DNA of 64,000 bases from Liquidambar formosana (GCA_039720395.1 CM077829.1:25939842-26003841), one strand, 5' to 3'. Positions 26,220 through 38,974 are shown, counted from the stretch's first letter. Notes: a model not told the origin generated them from the letters alone. Numbers and translations are program-made.

Positions 26220-29200
26220 AGCACGTATTGATATAAGTTATATCAAAACCATGCATTGAGGGTGTGAACCCACGAAAAAGAGAGCGCGGAGCCCACAAGG
26301 GTTTGGCAAAAAATGATAATAGGTATGAAAGAAAACAAACAAAAAGGAGTCGCTACCTCATTTTTTAGGGAAAAGAGGAAAACCACAAAAATGTTTTATT
26401 TTCCAAAACCACATGACTCCATTAAAGGAAAAGCAAAGTCTTGAAAATTGGATCCGGGGGCTAAGTTACGACGTGGGAAGGATTCTGGGCAAAAGCCCAT
26501 AGGCACCCACATCGCCCGAGTTGGTTTCTTAATTTGATTGGGCTAACTTAAGATCTTTTCCACTCAAATATCATCATATATCATCACAAGGCAGCATGCA
26601 TATCATATATTTCATCCAATCATCTCATGCACAATCACTCAAATAAAACAAAACAAAAAAAGAAAAGAGAAGAAAAGAAAAAGCCTAGGATACTTGGATC
26701 TTAGAACGGACTTGAGCCTCACGAAGAGCGCCTACATACCATGTAGCGAAATACATGGATCAAAGTCCACTGTAGTTCGAAAAGAATAGGGTTACAACCT
26801 AATACAAACCTATGGTAAAAACCCTAGGTTTCCTCATTTGAAAATATATTGATTTTGTCTTAAGTCGAAAACTTCCACAAGAGGAAAACTTTGATAAAAA
26901 CCAGAATTTATTATTGAAGGAAACCTTTGATAATTACCATAAGCTTGTATTAAGAAGTAACCCTAGGAGGGAGAAGAGAAAAGAAAGAAAAAGAAAGGTG
27001 AATTGGGGCACCTTCAAACCCTACTTACCTGAGTGCACAAGCTCCTAGCATTAGCCATTTCAGACCATAGCAGCCCTATTTGCAATAGGACAAGCATTGT
27101 ACCTGTTTGCACCCTTACAAGTGCACAAAATCATGCAAAGAAAGCAAAATACTAGTCTGGACAGAACGTTGACAAGGCCTAAAATCATCCATTAATCATG
27201 CAAACAACAAGAATAATGAATAACTAAGGACTCTAACTCAACCCTACATGCAATGACTCGACTAACATGCATAAAAACCTATGAAAGGCACACTAACAAG
27301 CATAAGAGACTCCAATAATATCAATAAACATGATAACAAAGCATATTCTAATAAAAAAGATGATATTTCATGTAAAATATGGAAATAGACCTCCCTACGA
27401 CGAGCTTTCTTAAGAGAAACTATCCTAGGATAATTTCACGTAAGAAAGTCGTTATGGGTAGGTGCAATCAGCATATCCTACGTAAAATATATACCCTAGA
27501 ACACAACAGAAAAGATTCATGCTTAAACACATCACAGAAGACTCTCATACAAAACCTCACTCAACGAAAAGGATAATTATCCTTAAAAAAGGATAATATC
27601 TCCAAAAACCCTATAAAATATACTATATGAATGCAAACCTAGCATGATTCAACTATATGCAGCATATATAGAATGACTATGATGAGCAACAGCTCAAAGA
27701 ACTAAGCTAAGCATGCTGTATAAAACCTATGCGATTTCAGGGTTATCGAAACCCTAATCTCACAACTATGCATTAAAACCTATGAAACAACTCTAAGACA
27801 TGCTCAAATTATCATGAATATCATTCATATAGCATATATTGACTAACAAGAACATCCACACATGATAATAATCATAGCAACCTAAATATGTGAACTATGC
27901 ATGATTTAAGAGGATAGAACGAATAAGGCTATCAAATCCTTAGTAAACCAGGGATTATCAAGCATATAAAGCCATGAACTATCCTAAAATCATTCATATA
28001 ACATCATGTAAACATTGAATTCAATCCATAAGAAGAGCAATTGCATGCACCACAACTATCCTAGAAGGAGAAGAAGAAAGAGAAGAAGGAGAAGCAGGAA
28101 TTCATGTTCAGCATAAAAGGGATAGGCTTACCTCTTGTAGACTCTTCCTTGTCTTCAATCCTCTTGTTTCCTTGCTTGCTTGGGGTTGAAGAGCCTCCTC
28201 TTGAAGTCCTTCTAGCTCTCCAAACTCGTAGCTCCCTCTCTCTCTAAGTGTAAAGTGCAATTAACCTCCCCCTATGTGCTGCATAACATGTCCTTTATAT
28301 AGAGAACTGACCCCCTAAACCAATGGCTAGGATTAATTCACTAAATAATGATCCTAGGGCTATTAGAGACTCTCTTGGTGCTCAAAAAACTCAAACCTAC
28401 ACACTCCTAAGCTCAGACAAATTGTTTTGGCGGAGGAAACCAGTCAAAAGAGGGAAAGAAGAGTCAGAAGTTGACTTAAAGTAGGATTCCTCGGGTGACC
28501 AGCTAGGCCTGGACGGTTAGCCGTCTGGGCTTGGACGGCTGACCGTCAAGCCCCGGACGGTTACCCGAGGGCTTTCCTTGTTTCACTCCGATTCTGACTC
28601 TTACTCGCTGTAGAAGTCCTAAAATGCTCAAATTAAGTCCGATTTTGACGAAATAAAAGCCAAAACGACCGTGTTTCGAAGGGGAACACATTTTTAAGTA
28701 TTTTGGGACAAAAATCCTCAACCATGGGTGCATGGTTAGGTTTTACAAAGGTGGTTAACCATAGTGCTTCACCGTCACTAAGCTGGGTTTGTACACAAGG
28801 TCGAACCGAATGCTTTCCCAATCGAAAATTGATCTTTCTAAACATGTTTAGGACATAAATAAAGCCCAATTGAAGTTAAATGAGAGAAAATTGATTGGCT
28901 CTTATGAGTCAATTTGAGCAAACCAAGAAAGGGTCTTTTAGCCAACCCGAACCATTACGAGCCGAATTAATCTTAAACCATTAATTCATGAAATTAAACC
29001 TATATATGGACTCTATATAACCATATGAACTTGATGGGATGACTCGGGATTCATTCCAAAGTCAAATGGAAAATATATGGCTTAAAAGACGATTATGCCC
29101 TTAAAGTCGCAAAAGTTCTTATTGACTATCGAAATGAACTCCAAATCACTTCAAAATTCATACACATGATATTCAATGCCATAGAAACTCAATGCAAAAG

Positions 29201-29380
29201 ACTAGACTCAAAAAGGACTCAAAATCCTACATGAAATGATATGTCCTAGCTAAGGTGACAAAAATGGGGTGTGACAGAGGGTTGTACTCACTGCATTGGC
29301 CTAATGTACCCCTTAACCTATAAATGCACAAGGTACAACCCCCAATGTATGTGTTAATATAAGTTATATCAGCACGTGCT
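26220..29380. mobile_element. small fold-back (MITE-like) element split by solo LTR C
   Basis: When the solo LTR and one GAGGG are removed, about 140 bp remain. Their ends are inverted copies: AGCACGTATTGATATAAG from 26220, and on the opposite strand AGCACGTGCTGATATAAC from 29380. Pairing continues for about 48 bp to GGGTTGTAC. No coding capacity. The superfamily cannot be set because the target duplication is unclear. Confidence 0.65.
26263..29276 (-). mobile_element. solo LTR copy C of the 3.0 kb family
   Basis: On the plus strand it runs TGTGAACCCACG...AAAATGGGGTGTGACA; reversed, TGTCACACCCCATTTTTGTC...GGTTCACA. It is flanked by the perfect 5 bp duplication GAGGG (26258-26262 and 29277-29281). 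Length is 3,014 bp. It is closer in sequence to copy B than to copy A. There is no internal coding region and no second LTR. Confidence 0.92.
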
Positions 29381-29394
29381 TACCTGATCATCAT

Positions 29395-31262
29395 CTTGCA
29401 GCCCTCCATTCAAATTTGCTTTGCATTAATGACTCAAGTCCATTCTCCTACAAAGCTAACATTTTTGCTCTCTCCCCATCTAATCACGTCATCTCTCTCC
29501 TCTGCATAGACCAGAAGGGTTGTATTTCTCCTTTTTCTCTCCTTGCTCTCCATATTACTTTTCCTATCTTCATCGCTCTCTTCCTTTGAAGCATAAGAAT
29601 ATCCTTTCATCAAACGCGTGAAGCTGATGCCGTGAAGCTCTTTACAACCGTCGCTGCTCCCTCCCATCCCATCATCGCATCGCCGCTACCGTGAAGCTCC
29701 CTGAAGCTGCTCATCTCACCGCCAGCAACCTAAGGTCACCGCCGATGACCTAAGCTCCCTTTCCATTAGGTCACTGTCTTAGAAATGAGAGCACTTTCAA
29801 ATTTTCAAAAATCTAATCCCTTCTGGGATTATTGAAAATGCAACTACAAATGTTTATAGTTTAATGCAAAACCAAGTATTTATAATAATGGATTAGCAAA
29901 TTGGATACTAAATGAGAGAAAATTTAAATTTAATCTATGGATTCCCCCAAACCAGGTACTCCTAAAACTGGACATTTCCGGTGGTTTTAACTAATCCTTC
30001 TTTTTTTCCCTCTTAATAGCATTCTCTTCTATCTCTCAAATAACTCTTTCCTAACTGGATGTACAGTCTCCTCCCTCTCTCCTCTATTCAAGTTTGGCTT
30101 AATAAATTTGGGTTTGATAAATTTAGCAAGAAATACTTTACTAAGGGGCAACAAAGGCTAGAACTATTAAAAAATGAGCCATTACCAAGCTTGTTTGTCA
30201 ACTATTCATGAACAATTTGATTCATTTGTAGCCTTAGCTGGCGGTATATTGCTTGATAGGGAGAATATTAGTGTCCTTGATAGAATCGCTTGTCCATGAG
30301 ACGTGACCCAAAAGCAATCACTACAATGAATCCAAGTGTCATCAAGAAAGGGTATTTCACACCAAATAGGTAAATTGTGCCTGCCACATGTAGGGGGTGT
30401 GGTTGTGTTCTTAGGCTGATTAAAGCAGCTATAGGCTATGTAACTACATAAAAGCAGAGCAGATATGGGAAGATCAGAGAGAACGATGTGCTATTACTTG
30501 GTTGAATCAACAATAAAAAATTGATCAAAATTTTATTGCATGAATAATAATGAATTACTATCAAGATCATGAAAGACACCACATCTAAGATCATTTATAG
30601 TCATTTCACGGGTTTTACAAAGCATCAATAAAAGTCCATTACAAGCAGAATGGAGCATCCAAAATTGGCACATTCTATAGACCCAGCAATTTCAAATGAT
30701 ATATGATTAGGACATGAAATTTCCAAAATCAAATCCTCATTTCTAGTAATTTCAAATATTAAACTCTTGATATTTGGACGAGTAAAATTTAGGTTGCCAG
30801 TGGTTTCAAATCTGGCCTCACGGGTGCGAGTGGTTGTGAGGGAGAGGAGCTTCACTACAACGGCGAAGGTGTGAGTGGCTGTGAGGGAGACAACCTTCAC
30901 GGTAGCAGTAACAGTCGCCGGTAGTGAGGTGAGCAGCTTCAGGGAGCATCACAACAACGGCGATGCGATGATGGGATAGGAGGGAGCAGCGGCGATGGTG
31001 AAGAGCTTCACAGCATTAGCTCCCTGCATTTGGTGAAGGGATATGCTTATGCTTCAGAGGAAGAGAGTGATGAAGAAAGGAAAAGTGATCTGGAGAGCAA
31101 GGAGAGAAATAGGAGAGATGCGACCCATCTATGCTAAGGAGAAATAGAAGAGAGAGACGATGTGATGGGATGGGGAGGGAGCAGAGATGTCAACTTTGTA
31201 GGGGAATGGACCTGAGCTGTTGATGCAAGGCAAATTTGAATAGAAGGCTACAATAGCACACC
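29395..31262. mobile_element. non-autonomous element with ~330 bp inverted repeats (MULE-like)
   Basis: Sequence 29402-29730 is matched in inverted orientation by about 30930-31250, at roughly 80% identity by eye; for example CCATTCAAATTTGC near 29407 against the reverse of GCAAATTTGAATAG near 31230. The 1.2 kb between the repeats has no transposase. It includes a possible captured exon (30268-30380). Long inverted repeats, size and lack of transposase are typical of non-autonomous Mutator-like elements. A clean 9 bp target duplication was not found, and (AT)n lies at the right edge. Confidence 0.6.
30268..30380 (-). pseudogene. possible captured last exon of a membrane-protein gene
   Basis: After a plausible acceptor (GTGGCAG|GC), the minus strand encodes 37 residues ending in TAA: an aromatic/hydrophobic stretch (TIYLFGVKYPFLM), a likely membrane segment (TLGFIVVIAFG) and a basic tail (SRLMDKRFYQGH). 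The mix of one transmembrane-like helix and a charged C-terminal tail resembles the end of a plant membrane transporter, but I cannot name it. It lies inside an element with long inverted repeats, so capture of a host fragment is a reasonable inference. Chance coding potential is not excluded. Confidence 0.3.
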
Positions 31263-31303
31263 TTGATATACCATTCTATCAGATTTAGCTGATAGGAATG
31301 GAA

Positions 31304-31306
<3 letters not shown>

Positions 31307-31338
<32 letters not shown>
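31307..31338. repeat. (AT)n microsatellite
   Basis: About 16 AT units at the right edge of the inverted-repeat element. Confidence 0.95.
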
Positions 31339-31340
<2 letters not shown>

Positions 31341-32344
31341 TATACTAGTTACTAACCTGTGCAATACACAGGAAATTATTTTTAATTTTTACTCGGTTAA
31401 TTTATGTTGGATCTAAGTTAAATGTTAGAGGGGAAGTATGCTACAGATGTGCACAAAATATAGTAGAAACACTTAATAGATAAGGTATTAAACATAAAGA
31501 ATGTTGTATTGATTAACAAAATAGTTGGAAGAACAAATCTATGCTAATAAGTGGCATAATACACCATATTTTAAATTGCTTAAAAATGTAGTGTGCCATA
31601 CAAACTGGTTAAAACAAACTATCATTTTCCATGACTGGAAAAGTTGGATTCTCTCAACCCAATTTCTTTGGTTGACTAGGTTAGTAGGATAAAAGTGTAG
31701 AGCAAAGTGTGGGGTTAAGTAGCATTTCCTTTTAATGGTCATTATTTTCTAGTAATTCGAGCCTAACTTTGCTTCGGAAGGGGTCAACCCAGAGCTGACT
31801 GTGATGGCTGGAGACTGGTCAGCAAAGCAGGTTATAACCCATCTCTTGTAAAACTTGCAAAAAAACAAACCGTATGAGATATTTTGATGGAAGACTCTAG
31901 ATCTTCCAAACACACTTCTCTATCTCAACCCATTTACCCACATCTCCTCTTTTCTCTCTCTCCCTCTCTTTCTCTCTCCCTCTCTAACTGTCGTTGCAAC
32001 CTAAAACCCCCATCAACATAGACCAAGAACCCACCTTGATTTTTTTGGGTTGAAATGCCGGCAATGGTGACTTATATTTGGAGAAGGTGACTTGACATTT
32101 ACCCTAAAAAAAAAAAAATAAATAAAGATTTCATCTTCTCCCTGGATTGAGGAAGGCACCATTGTGATGTAAATATCATCTTCTCCATGTTTTTTTCTCA
32201 GATCTGATTCAGAACCACCACCCTCCCTCTCGCTGGCGAATTGACTTGATTTCAGCAAGTACGTCTCTCTCTCTCTCTTTCTCTCTCTTTCCATCTTTTC
32301 TTTTTACCCTTTTAAAAATTAAAATTTGTATATACTATAACTTG

Positions 32345-32712
32345 TTTGTTGTTTGGTTGCCTAGAAAATATAAAGTTGGCGCCTTTTTCTTGGGTTTTGT
32401 TTGAAGCTTCAGCTGGTGAGTTTTTTGTTTTTTATTTTTTTCGATCATTTATTATTTACTTGTTTGGTTGCATAGAAAATGTAAAGTTGCTGCCTTTTTC
32501 CTAGGGTTTTTTTTTTTTTTTTTGGCTTCCCAAAAAATGTTAAGGTAAGTTTACCTGTAGTCTTTACATCAATGCCTAATTGGTGAGCTTTTCTTCGTCC
32601 CCTCTTGCATATATTTTTTTTGCTTAACTGAGGCCGTTATTGTTGTTGTTTTTTGTTATGCTCTTATTTGGTTGCCTAGATACATATATATCTTCGGGTT
32701 TTTTCGATTTTT
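32345..32712. repeat. three degenerate copies of a GTTTGGTTGCCTAGAAAAT unit
   Basis: The block TTTGGTTGCCTAGAAAATATAA occurs near 32350, again with changes near 32463, and more diverged near 32668. In the first two it is followed by AAGTTGxxGCCTTTTTC. Confidence 0.6.
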
Positions 32713-33269
32713 TTGGGACTTCTGTACTTGTTTGGCTTATGAGAAAATGTGATCATGTTTTTTTTTTTTCCTTTGCTGATACGGTTTTTCCCCCCTTACT
32801 TGGACTTTCCTTTTTAATTCTTTGCCTCCAGGACTAGCTACTACTAAGTACTCCCTCCCCCCCCCCCCCCAAAAATCCCCCTTCTTTTCCTCGACGGGAG
32901 GATGGTAGTAGGGTTGTCTTTTGATTTTGCACTGATCTTCGTTTATTACATATTTTGCCTCTTTAAACTTTGAATTTTTTTATTATAATCTATATTAGAA
33001 ATCATAACATGATCTAGAATTATTAATTTGCATGCATTCACATAAATAAAGTTTTAAAATCAAATAGAGAAAGAGTAAATGTTATAAAATATTTGAAAGT
33101 GACCAAGAGATTAAAACCTGATGATTAATACCTGATGAGTTGAATAACACTAATTCTACTGTCACTATCCAATCCAAGCTAGTTGATAGAAAGAGTAAAT
33201 GCAGAGAGAAGAGAAGTGAAGAGTCGGAGGATAAATAGAGCACAAATGGAGCTTGCTATCTTGTTTAAA

Positions 33270-33690
33270 TTTCTGGAGAGTTCTTTTTGTGTTGAGAATG
33301 TGTGTGCATTTATTAAGAGAAAGATAAAAAATCTATGCATTTATTAGGGGAGAAGATTCAATATCTATATTTGGTGAGAATATTTTTGTATTTATTGAAA
33401 GATAAGATAAAATATATGTGCATTTGGTGAGAATGTTTGGGCATTTATTAAAGAGAGAATAGGAGAGAGGAGAGGATATCTATCCATTTATTTGCATTCT
33501 AAAGAGAGATTTGATCCGTTCTATTAAAATGGGTTTTTACATTTTTTTTTTCTTCTTTTTCCTTTGCTTTCTTTGTTGTTTAGACTTCTAGAGAGTTCTT
33601 TCTAAGAATGCGTGTGCATTTATTAAGAGAAAGACAAAAAATCTATGCATTTATTAGGGGAGAAAATTGAATATCTAAAAAAATCTATGC
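33270..33690. repeat. direct duplication of a ~95 bp block
   Basis: A block beginning GAGAGTTCTTT and containing GTGCATTTATTAAGAGAAAG is present near 33277 and again near 33592. The motif GCATTTATTA is repeated several more times between and after them. Confidence 0.75.
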
Positions 33691-33865
33691 ATTTATTAGG
33701 GCAGGTATGTGTGTGGGAGAGAGAGAGAGAGGGTGAAGGGAGGGAGTGGGAAGAAAGCATATCTATGCATTTATTTGCAGAGAGAGATTTGATGTTGAGG
33801 TTGATTGGGCCTTACTTCAAAAGTTGGTATGATTTCTTTTTTTTCCCATTTCTGCATTTTTAGCT

Positions 33866-33869
<4 letters not shown>

Positions 33870-33912
<43 letters not shown>
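33870..33912. repeat. (TG)n microsatellite
   Basis: About 20 TG units with one TA interruption. Confidence 0.95.
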
Positions 33913-34065
33913 CTATTAGCTCACTGTTTCAGAGAACTGTTAAAATATTTTGCCTTTTGAAGTAGAGAAAGAGAGAGAAAGGGGTAGGGAGATTTTGCTT
34001 TGGTGACACGTAGCAGCCAAGCTTTTGTGGATGCTCACTCTTCTTCGTCGTCCCTTTTTCTTTCT

Positions 34066-34067
<2 letters not shown>

Positions 34068-34098
<31 letters not shown>
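34068..34098. repeat. T-run
   Basis: 31 consecutive T. Confidence 0.95.
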
Positions 34099-34211
34099 CA
34101 TATTCACTTGATGGCTTCTTATTTCTGTGTAGTTGGATCACCATGGCAAAAGGTGAAATTTTTTTTCCTTTTATTTTTAATTTTTTATTGTCTTGAGCTA
34201 TGAATCTAAGG

Positions 34212-34213
<2 letters not shown>

Positions 34214-34248
<35 letters not shown>
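34214..34248. repeat. A-run
   Basis: 35 consecutive A. Confidence 0.95.
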
Positions 34249-34251
<3 letters not shown>

Positions 34252-34460
34252 AAGGTTGGATATGCTTCAGCATTTTTTATTTTTTTTCCCTGAGTTGGAA
34301 AACGGAATTCTTTTTCTATAGCTGAATTAAGTGAATGAAGGAGAGACAGGCAAAGAATTTGTGAAAGCAAGCAAAGACCATGGATAGATACTGTTATTAT
34401 TAGGAGAGAGACTGTCAGAGAGAGAGAGAGAAAAGGAGCAATAGCCTTCACGTTTAACCA

Positions 34461-34463
<3 letters not shown>

Positions 34464-34516
<53 letters not shown>

Positions 34517-34538
34517 AAGAGAGAGAGAGAAAGAGAGA
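34464..34538. repeat. (GA)n microsatellite
   Basis: A long GA tract with AA interruptions just outside the MULE left end. Confidence 0.95.
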
Positions 34539-34592
34539 CAGTGCAGAGGAGTGGAACCAATCAGCTCTCTAACAAAAGAGAAAAAAAAAAAG

Positions 34593-34942
34593 GGTTAATT
34601 ACTTTTTAATACCTTCAAATTTGGGGGTAGTTTCAATTTGGTCCATAAACTTAGAATTGTCTCAATTTAGTGACAACTTATGAACTCTTATTGCAATGTG
34701 GTCCAGGGCCGACGTCCATTAGGTTTATGGACGGAAAATGCATATGAGCGGCACATGCGGCTGACATGGATCCTATGTGGCGTCCACATATGCTTCCCGC
34801 TCAATTAGAGACCACGTGCTTAGCACATAATATCAAGTCCAGCTTTTTTGAGGGATTTTGACCGAAATGCAAACCCCAAATCAACTTCTCCTTCTTTTCT
34901 TTCTTCACGATCCCTCTCGATTGGAACCCCAAATCTTCCACA
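34593..34942 (+). repeat. MULE left terminal inverted repeat
   Basis: Matches the reverse complement of 54754-55074 at high identity; for example GTTTATGGACGGAAAATGCA and GTCAAGTCCAGCTTTTTTGA are shared or nearly so. The left copy has about 40 extra bp around 34678-34715. Confidence 0.9.
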
Positions 34943-35492
34943 CTAAATTATCGCAAAAATTTAACCCTAAATCACTGTGTTTATCAAACCCCTAATAACT
35001 GTCACAATCCAGGCTTGCTTTATTATCTTCTTCAGTGGAGACTTGCTGACAATTGCCGGGACCACAATCGTACATTATTTTGTTTCGCTGCGGAAAAAGG
35101 TATGATTGTTGGGACCACAATAATCATGCTTTTACGTTTTAGTGTTGTAAAGTAGTTACAATTAGGGTTTTGGCATTATATATTCATGATGCTTTATCAA
35201 CTATTGTGTATTATATTAGGGATTTTAAGGGTTTTAAGTCATTTGTTTGAATATATTAGTTGAATATTTTGTGTAGTAAATTAGGGGACTGCACTCAATG
35301 GTCCCCTATAGTTGACAATGAAATTGTTTGTTTATTGAGTGTTGAATTGTTTAATCGAAATGGTCCCCTACAAGTACAGTATATTGTTTTTTAATTATGT
35401 TTGTTTTTTATACTTTTTTTGCCTGTCACTAATCACATGTTTTTTACCCATTTTTTAATTTGATTTGTTATGTAACTTTGATTTTTTGAAAA

Positions 35493-38400
35493 ATGAATTT
35501 GTGCACTAAATATGGATGGTTGCATTACTGTTGCTTTGCATCATGGGGGGGGGGGGTACTTTGTGGAGCATCCTCAGCCTGCAAATGTGAAAATGTTGCA
35601 TCTTTGGGGTACATGAATATGAAGAATATATGGTATTTGTTACCTAGGACTGGGTTTAGTGATGGTCTTACAATTTTAGAGATTAACTAGGATCTTTTTG
35701 AGATGGTGGCATCATTAGGGCCCATGGATATGATGGTACATATTTATGTTGAACATGGCATTGATGATGGGTCCCAGATTATACACCCTTTGATGAGCAG
35801 TTTAGAAAATGTTGTTGCTGAAGATATGGTAGACAATGATGATTCCAATGCAACTAAAGAAGGCCTTGATGATATGGGTTGCAATGTAGAGCAAGGGGGC
35901 AATGCAGAGCAATGGGGAATTGATGATGTCAATTTAGGAAGTGATGATAGAAATTACAATGGTGATGATGAGAGTGGATGCGAAGAATGCGTTGATAATG
36001 ATAATCTATTTGATATTGGGGTACATCAGTATGATAAAGATGATGATCCATCAGATAGTGACGATTAGGAGTGACAAAACAATGTGAATGAAGGGGAAGA
36101 AGAGAGTGAGGGAAGTGAATCCTCGCAAGACAATGATGGTGAGGTGGTAGGGATAATTTTTTTTTTTAACAACATCCACATTTAGATTATGCAAACTCTT
36201 CTACAACTCCTAGTGTTGCTAATGGTGATGAAGATGAGATTTCAAGTCACAAGCCTAGGTGTGCACAGTACAATGAACCTACAGATATAAAGGAAATTAA
36301 GTTAAGAGGTTGGAACTACTTTTAAGGACTCACATGAGGCTAAAGCTGCAGTTAAAAATTATGCAATTACAGGGGTTACAGTATTAAGTTCACAAGGAAT
36401 GCATTTAATAGAATTACTGCAGAATGTGCTGATGGATATGAGTGATATTTCCATTCCTCTTGGAATCAGACAGAGAAGACTTTTCAGTGCAAGGCATATA
36501 TAGACACACATTTATATGCAAGAACCTTCAAAAATACAAATGTAAAATCTTCATGGCTGGCTAAGAGGTATCTGCAGAAATGGAGGGATAATCTAGACTG
36601 GAGTATTAAAAAATTGAGGAACCAAGTTAAGGATGACTTTATGGTAAGTATTAGTAGAAGCTAGGCATATAGGGCAAAGAAAAAAGCCTTTGAGATAATG
36701 CATGGGAAATACACGAAATAGTTTAAGAAAGTTTGAGACTACACTCATGAGTTGTTGAAGTGCAATAGGGGTAGCACTGTGAAGTTGTTGACTGACACAC
36801 CGTCAATTCCAAATGCAATTCCAGTGTTCTAAAGGTTATAATATGCCTTGATGCTTGCGGTTTTGTGGCTGGTTGTAGGCCATTTATAGGTGTTGATGGA
36901 TGTTTTTTAAAAGGGTCAACTGAGGGCCACCTGTTACCTACAGTTAGGAGGGATGGAAATAACTAAATGTACCATGTTACAGTTGCTGTTGTGGAAAGAG
37001 AGACTAAGGATTCATGGGAATGGTTTTTCAAGCTACTACTACACGATATTAGAACAGATCAACCTATTACATTCATGTCTAATCAGCAGAAGGTAAACAA
37101 AATATTATAGTCAACTATAACATTTGTTGTAAGTATTAAAATACATGCATGTTTGGTCTGATGTTTTAATTTGGTTATGTAAACAGGGCCTTATTCCAGC
37201 ATTGCATGGATTGCTGCCAAATGTTGAGCACAGATTTTGTTGGAGACACTTATATAGGCAATATAGCAAAGAAACACAAGGGGAAGCAGTTAAGAGATGA
37301 GATGTGGGTAGTAGCTAAGGCAACAACGGTTGCAAACTGGAAGAAGCATATGAAGAAAATCAGTGTTATCAACCCAGATGCATACAAGGTAATAGAGAAG
37401 ATGGACCATACCACATGGGCTAGGTCTACATTTAGCACATGTAGCAAATGCAGTTTATTGTTGAATAATATGTCCGAGAGTTTTAATGCATTCATCCTTG
37501 AGAGCAGGGGTAAGCCAATAATAACTTGTGTGGAGATGATAAGAGAGTCACTCATGGTTAGGATGCAGGAAAAGAAACAAACTTTAAACGGTTATAAGGG
37601 TCGCTTATGCCCTAACATTCAAAAAAAACTTGAGGTTACGAAAGGGTTGACTAGAAATTGTATTGCTTTGTGGGCTACTGATGATATATTTGAAGTGAAA
37701 ACCATATCAGATAAGTTCATTAGGAACCTATCTACCTACACTTGTAGCTGTAGGAAATGGGACCTTACTGGCTTGCCTTGTCAACATGCCATATCAGCTA
37801 TATTTTTGAAGAGAGATGTTGTTAAAGATTGTGCCAGCCACTGGTACATTGTAGAAACACACAAAAGAAGCTATAAGCACATTATATACCTTGTTGCAAG
37901 TGAAAAGTACTGGGATGATAGTGGCTATGGACCTATGTACCTCCACCACATAGAAGGCATCCTAGAAGGCCTAAGAAGCTGAGGAGGAGGGATCCTGAAG
38001 AAATAGCAAGACCATTCAAAGTGTCAAAAAGGAAAGATGGGAGTACAGTCTCAAAAGTGTCCAAAGCTGGGGTACGTATGAGGTGCTAAAAATGTCTTCC
38101 ATATGGACACAATAGGAGCACTTGCAAAAATTCACTTCCACCTGAAGCACTGGCAGCTGCAAAAAAGGCTTAAAAACTCCCAGTAAGTATATATATTTGA
38201 TGGTAAATATACTTTACTTTTTTGCACTTATAATGTGAAATTCATCAATTTAATAATACATTTAATATTCTAAATGATATGCAGGTTAGGAAGAAAGAAC
38301 GAGAGTAGTCTAAAGGGAATGCAGTGGGTGGGGATAATGTGGTAGGTGGCAGATGTTCTATATCTTAGCCAATAAGTGTATGTTAAAATGTATATGTTTT

Positions 38401-38974
38401 CAATACGGGTAGTAATTTTTTGTAGAAGTGTAATCATTGATAAAGACAAACTTAATGTGGATTTTGTTATGCGGGTAGCACAACAATGGGCAATATTGGA
38501 CATGTGGGTACCACTGCTGCCAATGTTGTCAACCCACAAGAAAGAGTATGTTGTTTACTTTGATTTTTTAATATTTAATGGTTATATATAATAGTACTAA
38601 TGGAATATTGTAATGCTGTCATGCAGTTTAGAAGAAGAGGTTCCATTATTGGACAATTAAGAATGGATACTTATGCCACTGGTGGAACCCAACAAAATAG
38701 AGTAAGTTATGGACTGCCTTTTTGCATACATATTCATGACATAGGGTTGCCTATACAATTTACCTTACAATAAACCCTACTTTCCATGTAGGAATCCACA
38801 ACCAAAAAATCTGCAACAGGGCCTGTACCATGCATTCCAAGAAGTTCATTTCAGAATCCAACAAGATGGTATGGTGGGTTTATGACACCAGGGGGAACAA
38901 GTAACACCAAACGTAGTAGTGAAGCAAGTGCCAGTAGTGAAACAAGTGGTAGCATGTTAAAGTCACAGCCATGA
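35493..38974 (+). pseudogene. MULE transposase (MURA/MuDR type), multi-exon, disrupted
   Basis: The N-terminal part (35493-36068) ends in a very acidic segment. It is one frame broken by TAG at 35688-35690, and a stop at 36066 follows. From 36320, in shifting frames, come a MuDR-type N-terminal domain (GTTFKDSHEAKAAVKNYAI), the ARTFKNTNVKSSWLAKRYL region, and a transposase core with FIGVDGCFLKG near 36880. An intron (about 37092-37186) has GTAAAC...AACAG borders. The 258-codon frame ending at 37982 holds the transposase C-terminus with a SWIM finger, CSCRKWDLTGLPCQH (37742-37786). A CCHC knuckle (KCLPYGHNRSTCK, stop next to its first Cys) lies at about 38085-38130. Small tail exons with AG acceptors run to TGA at 38972-38974. 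Many stops and frameshifts make it non-functional. Confidence 0.88.

Larger units (their letters stand above)
31263..34591. other. repeat-rich sequence, no gene recognised
   Basis: Holds (AT)n, a CT-rich tract near 32262-32290, a 14-base C-run (32857-32870) and low-copy repeats listed separately. No open frame shows a domain; several are produced by GA, A or T tracts. Confidence 0.55.

Noticed and set aside
34000..34560. Several open frames rich in Phe, Lys or Ser-Leu
   Set aside because: Produced by T-, A- and GA-tracts.
35703..36068. Acidic frame considered as an independent gene
   Set aside because: Same frame as 35493-35690 with one stop between; it is the N-terminal acidic part of the MURA pseudogene.
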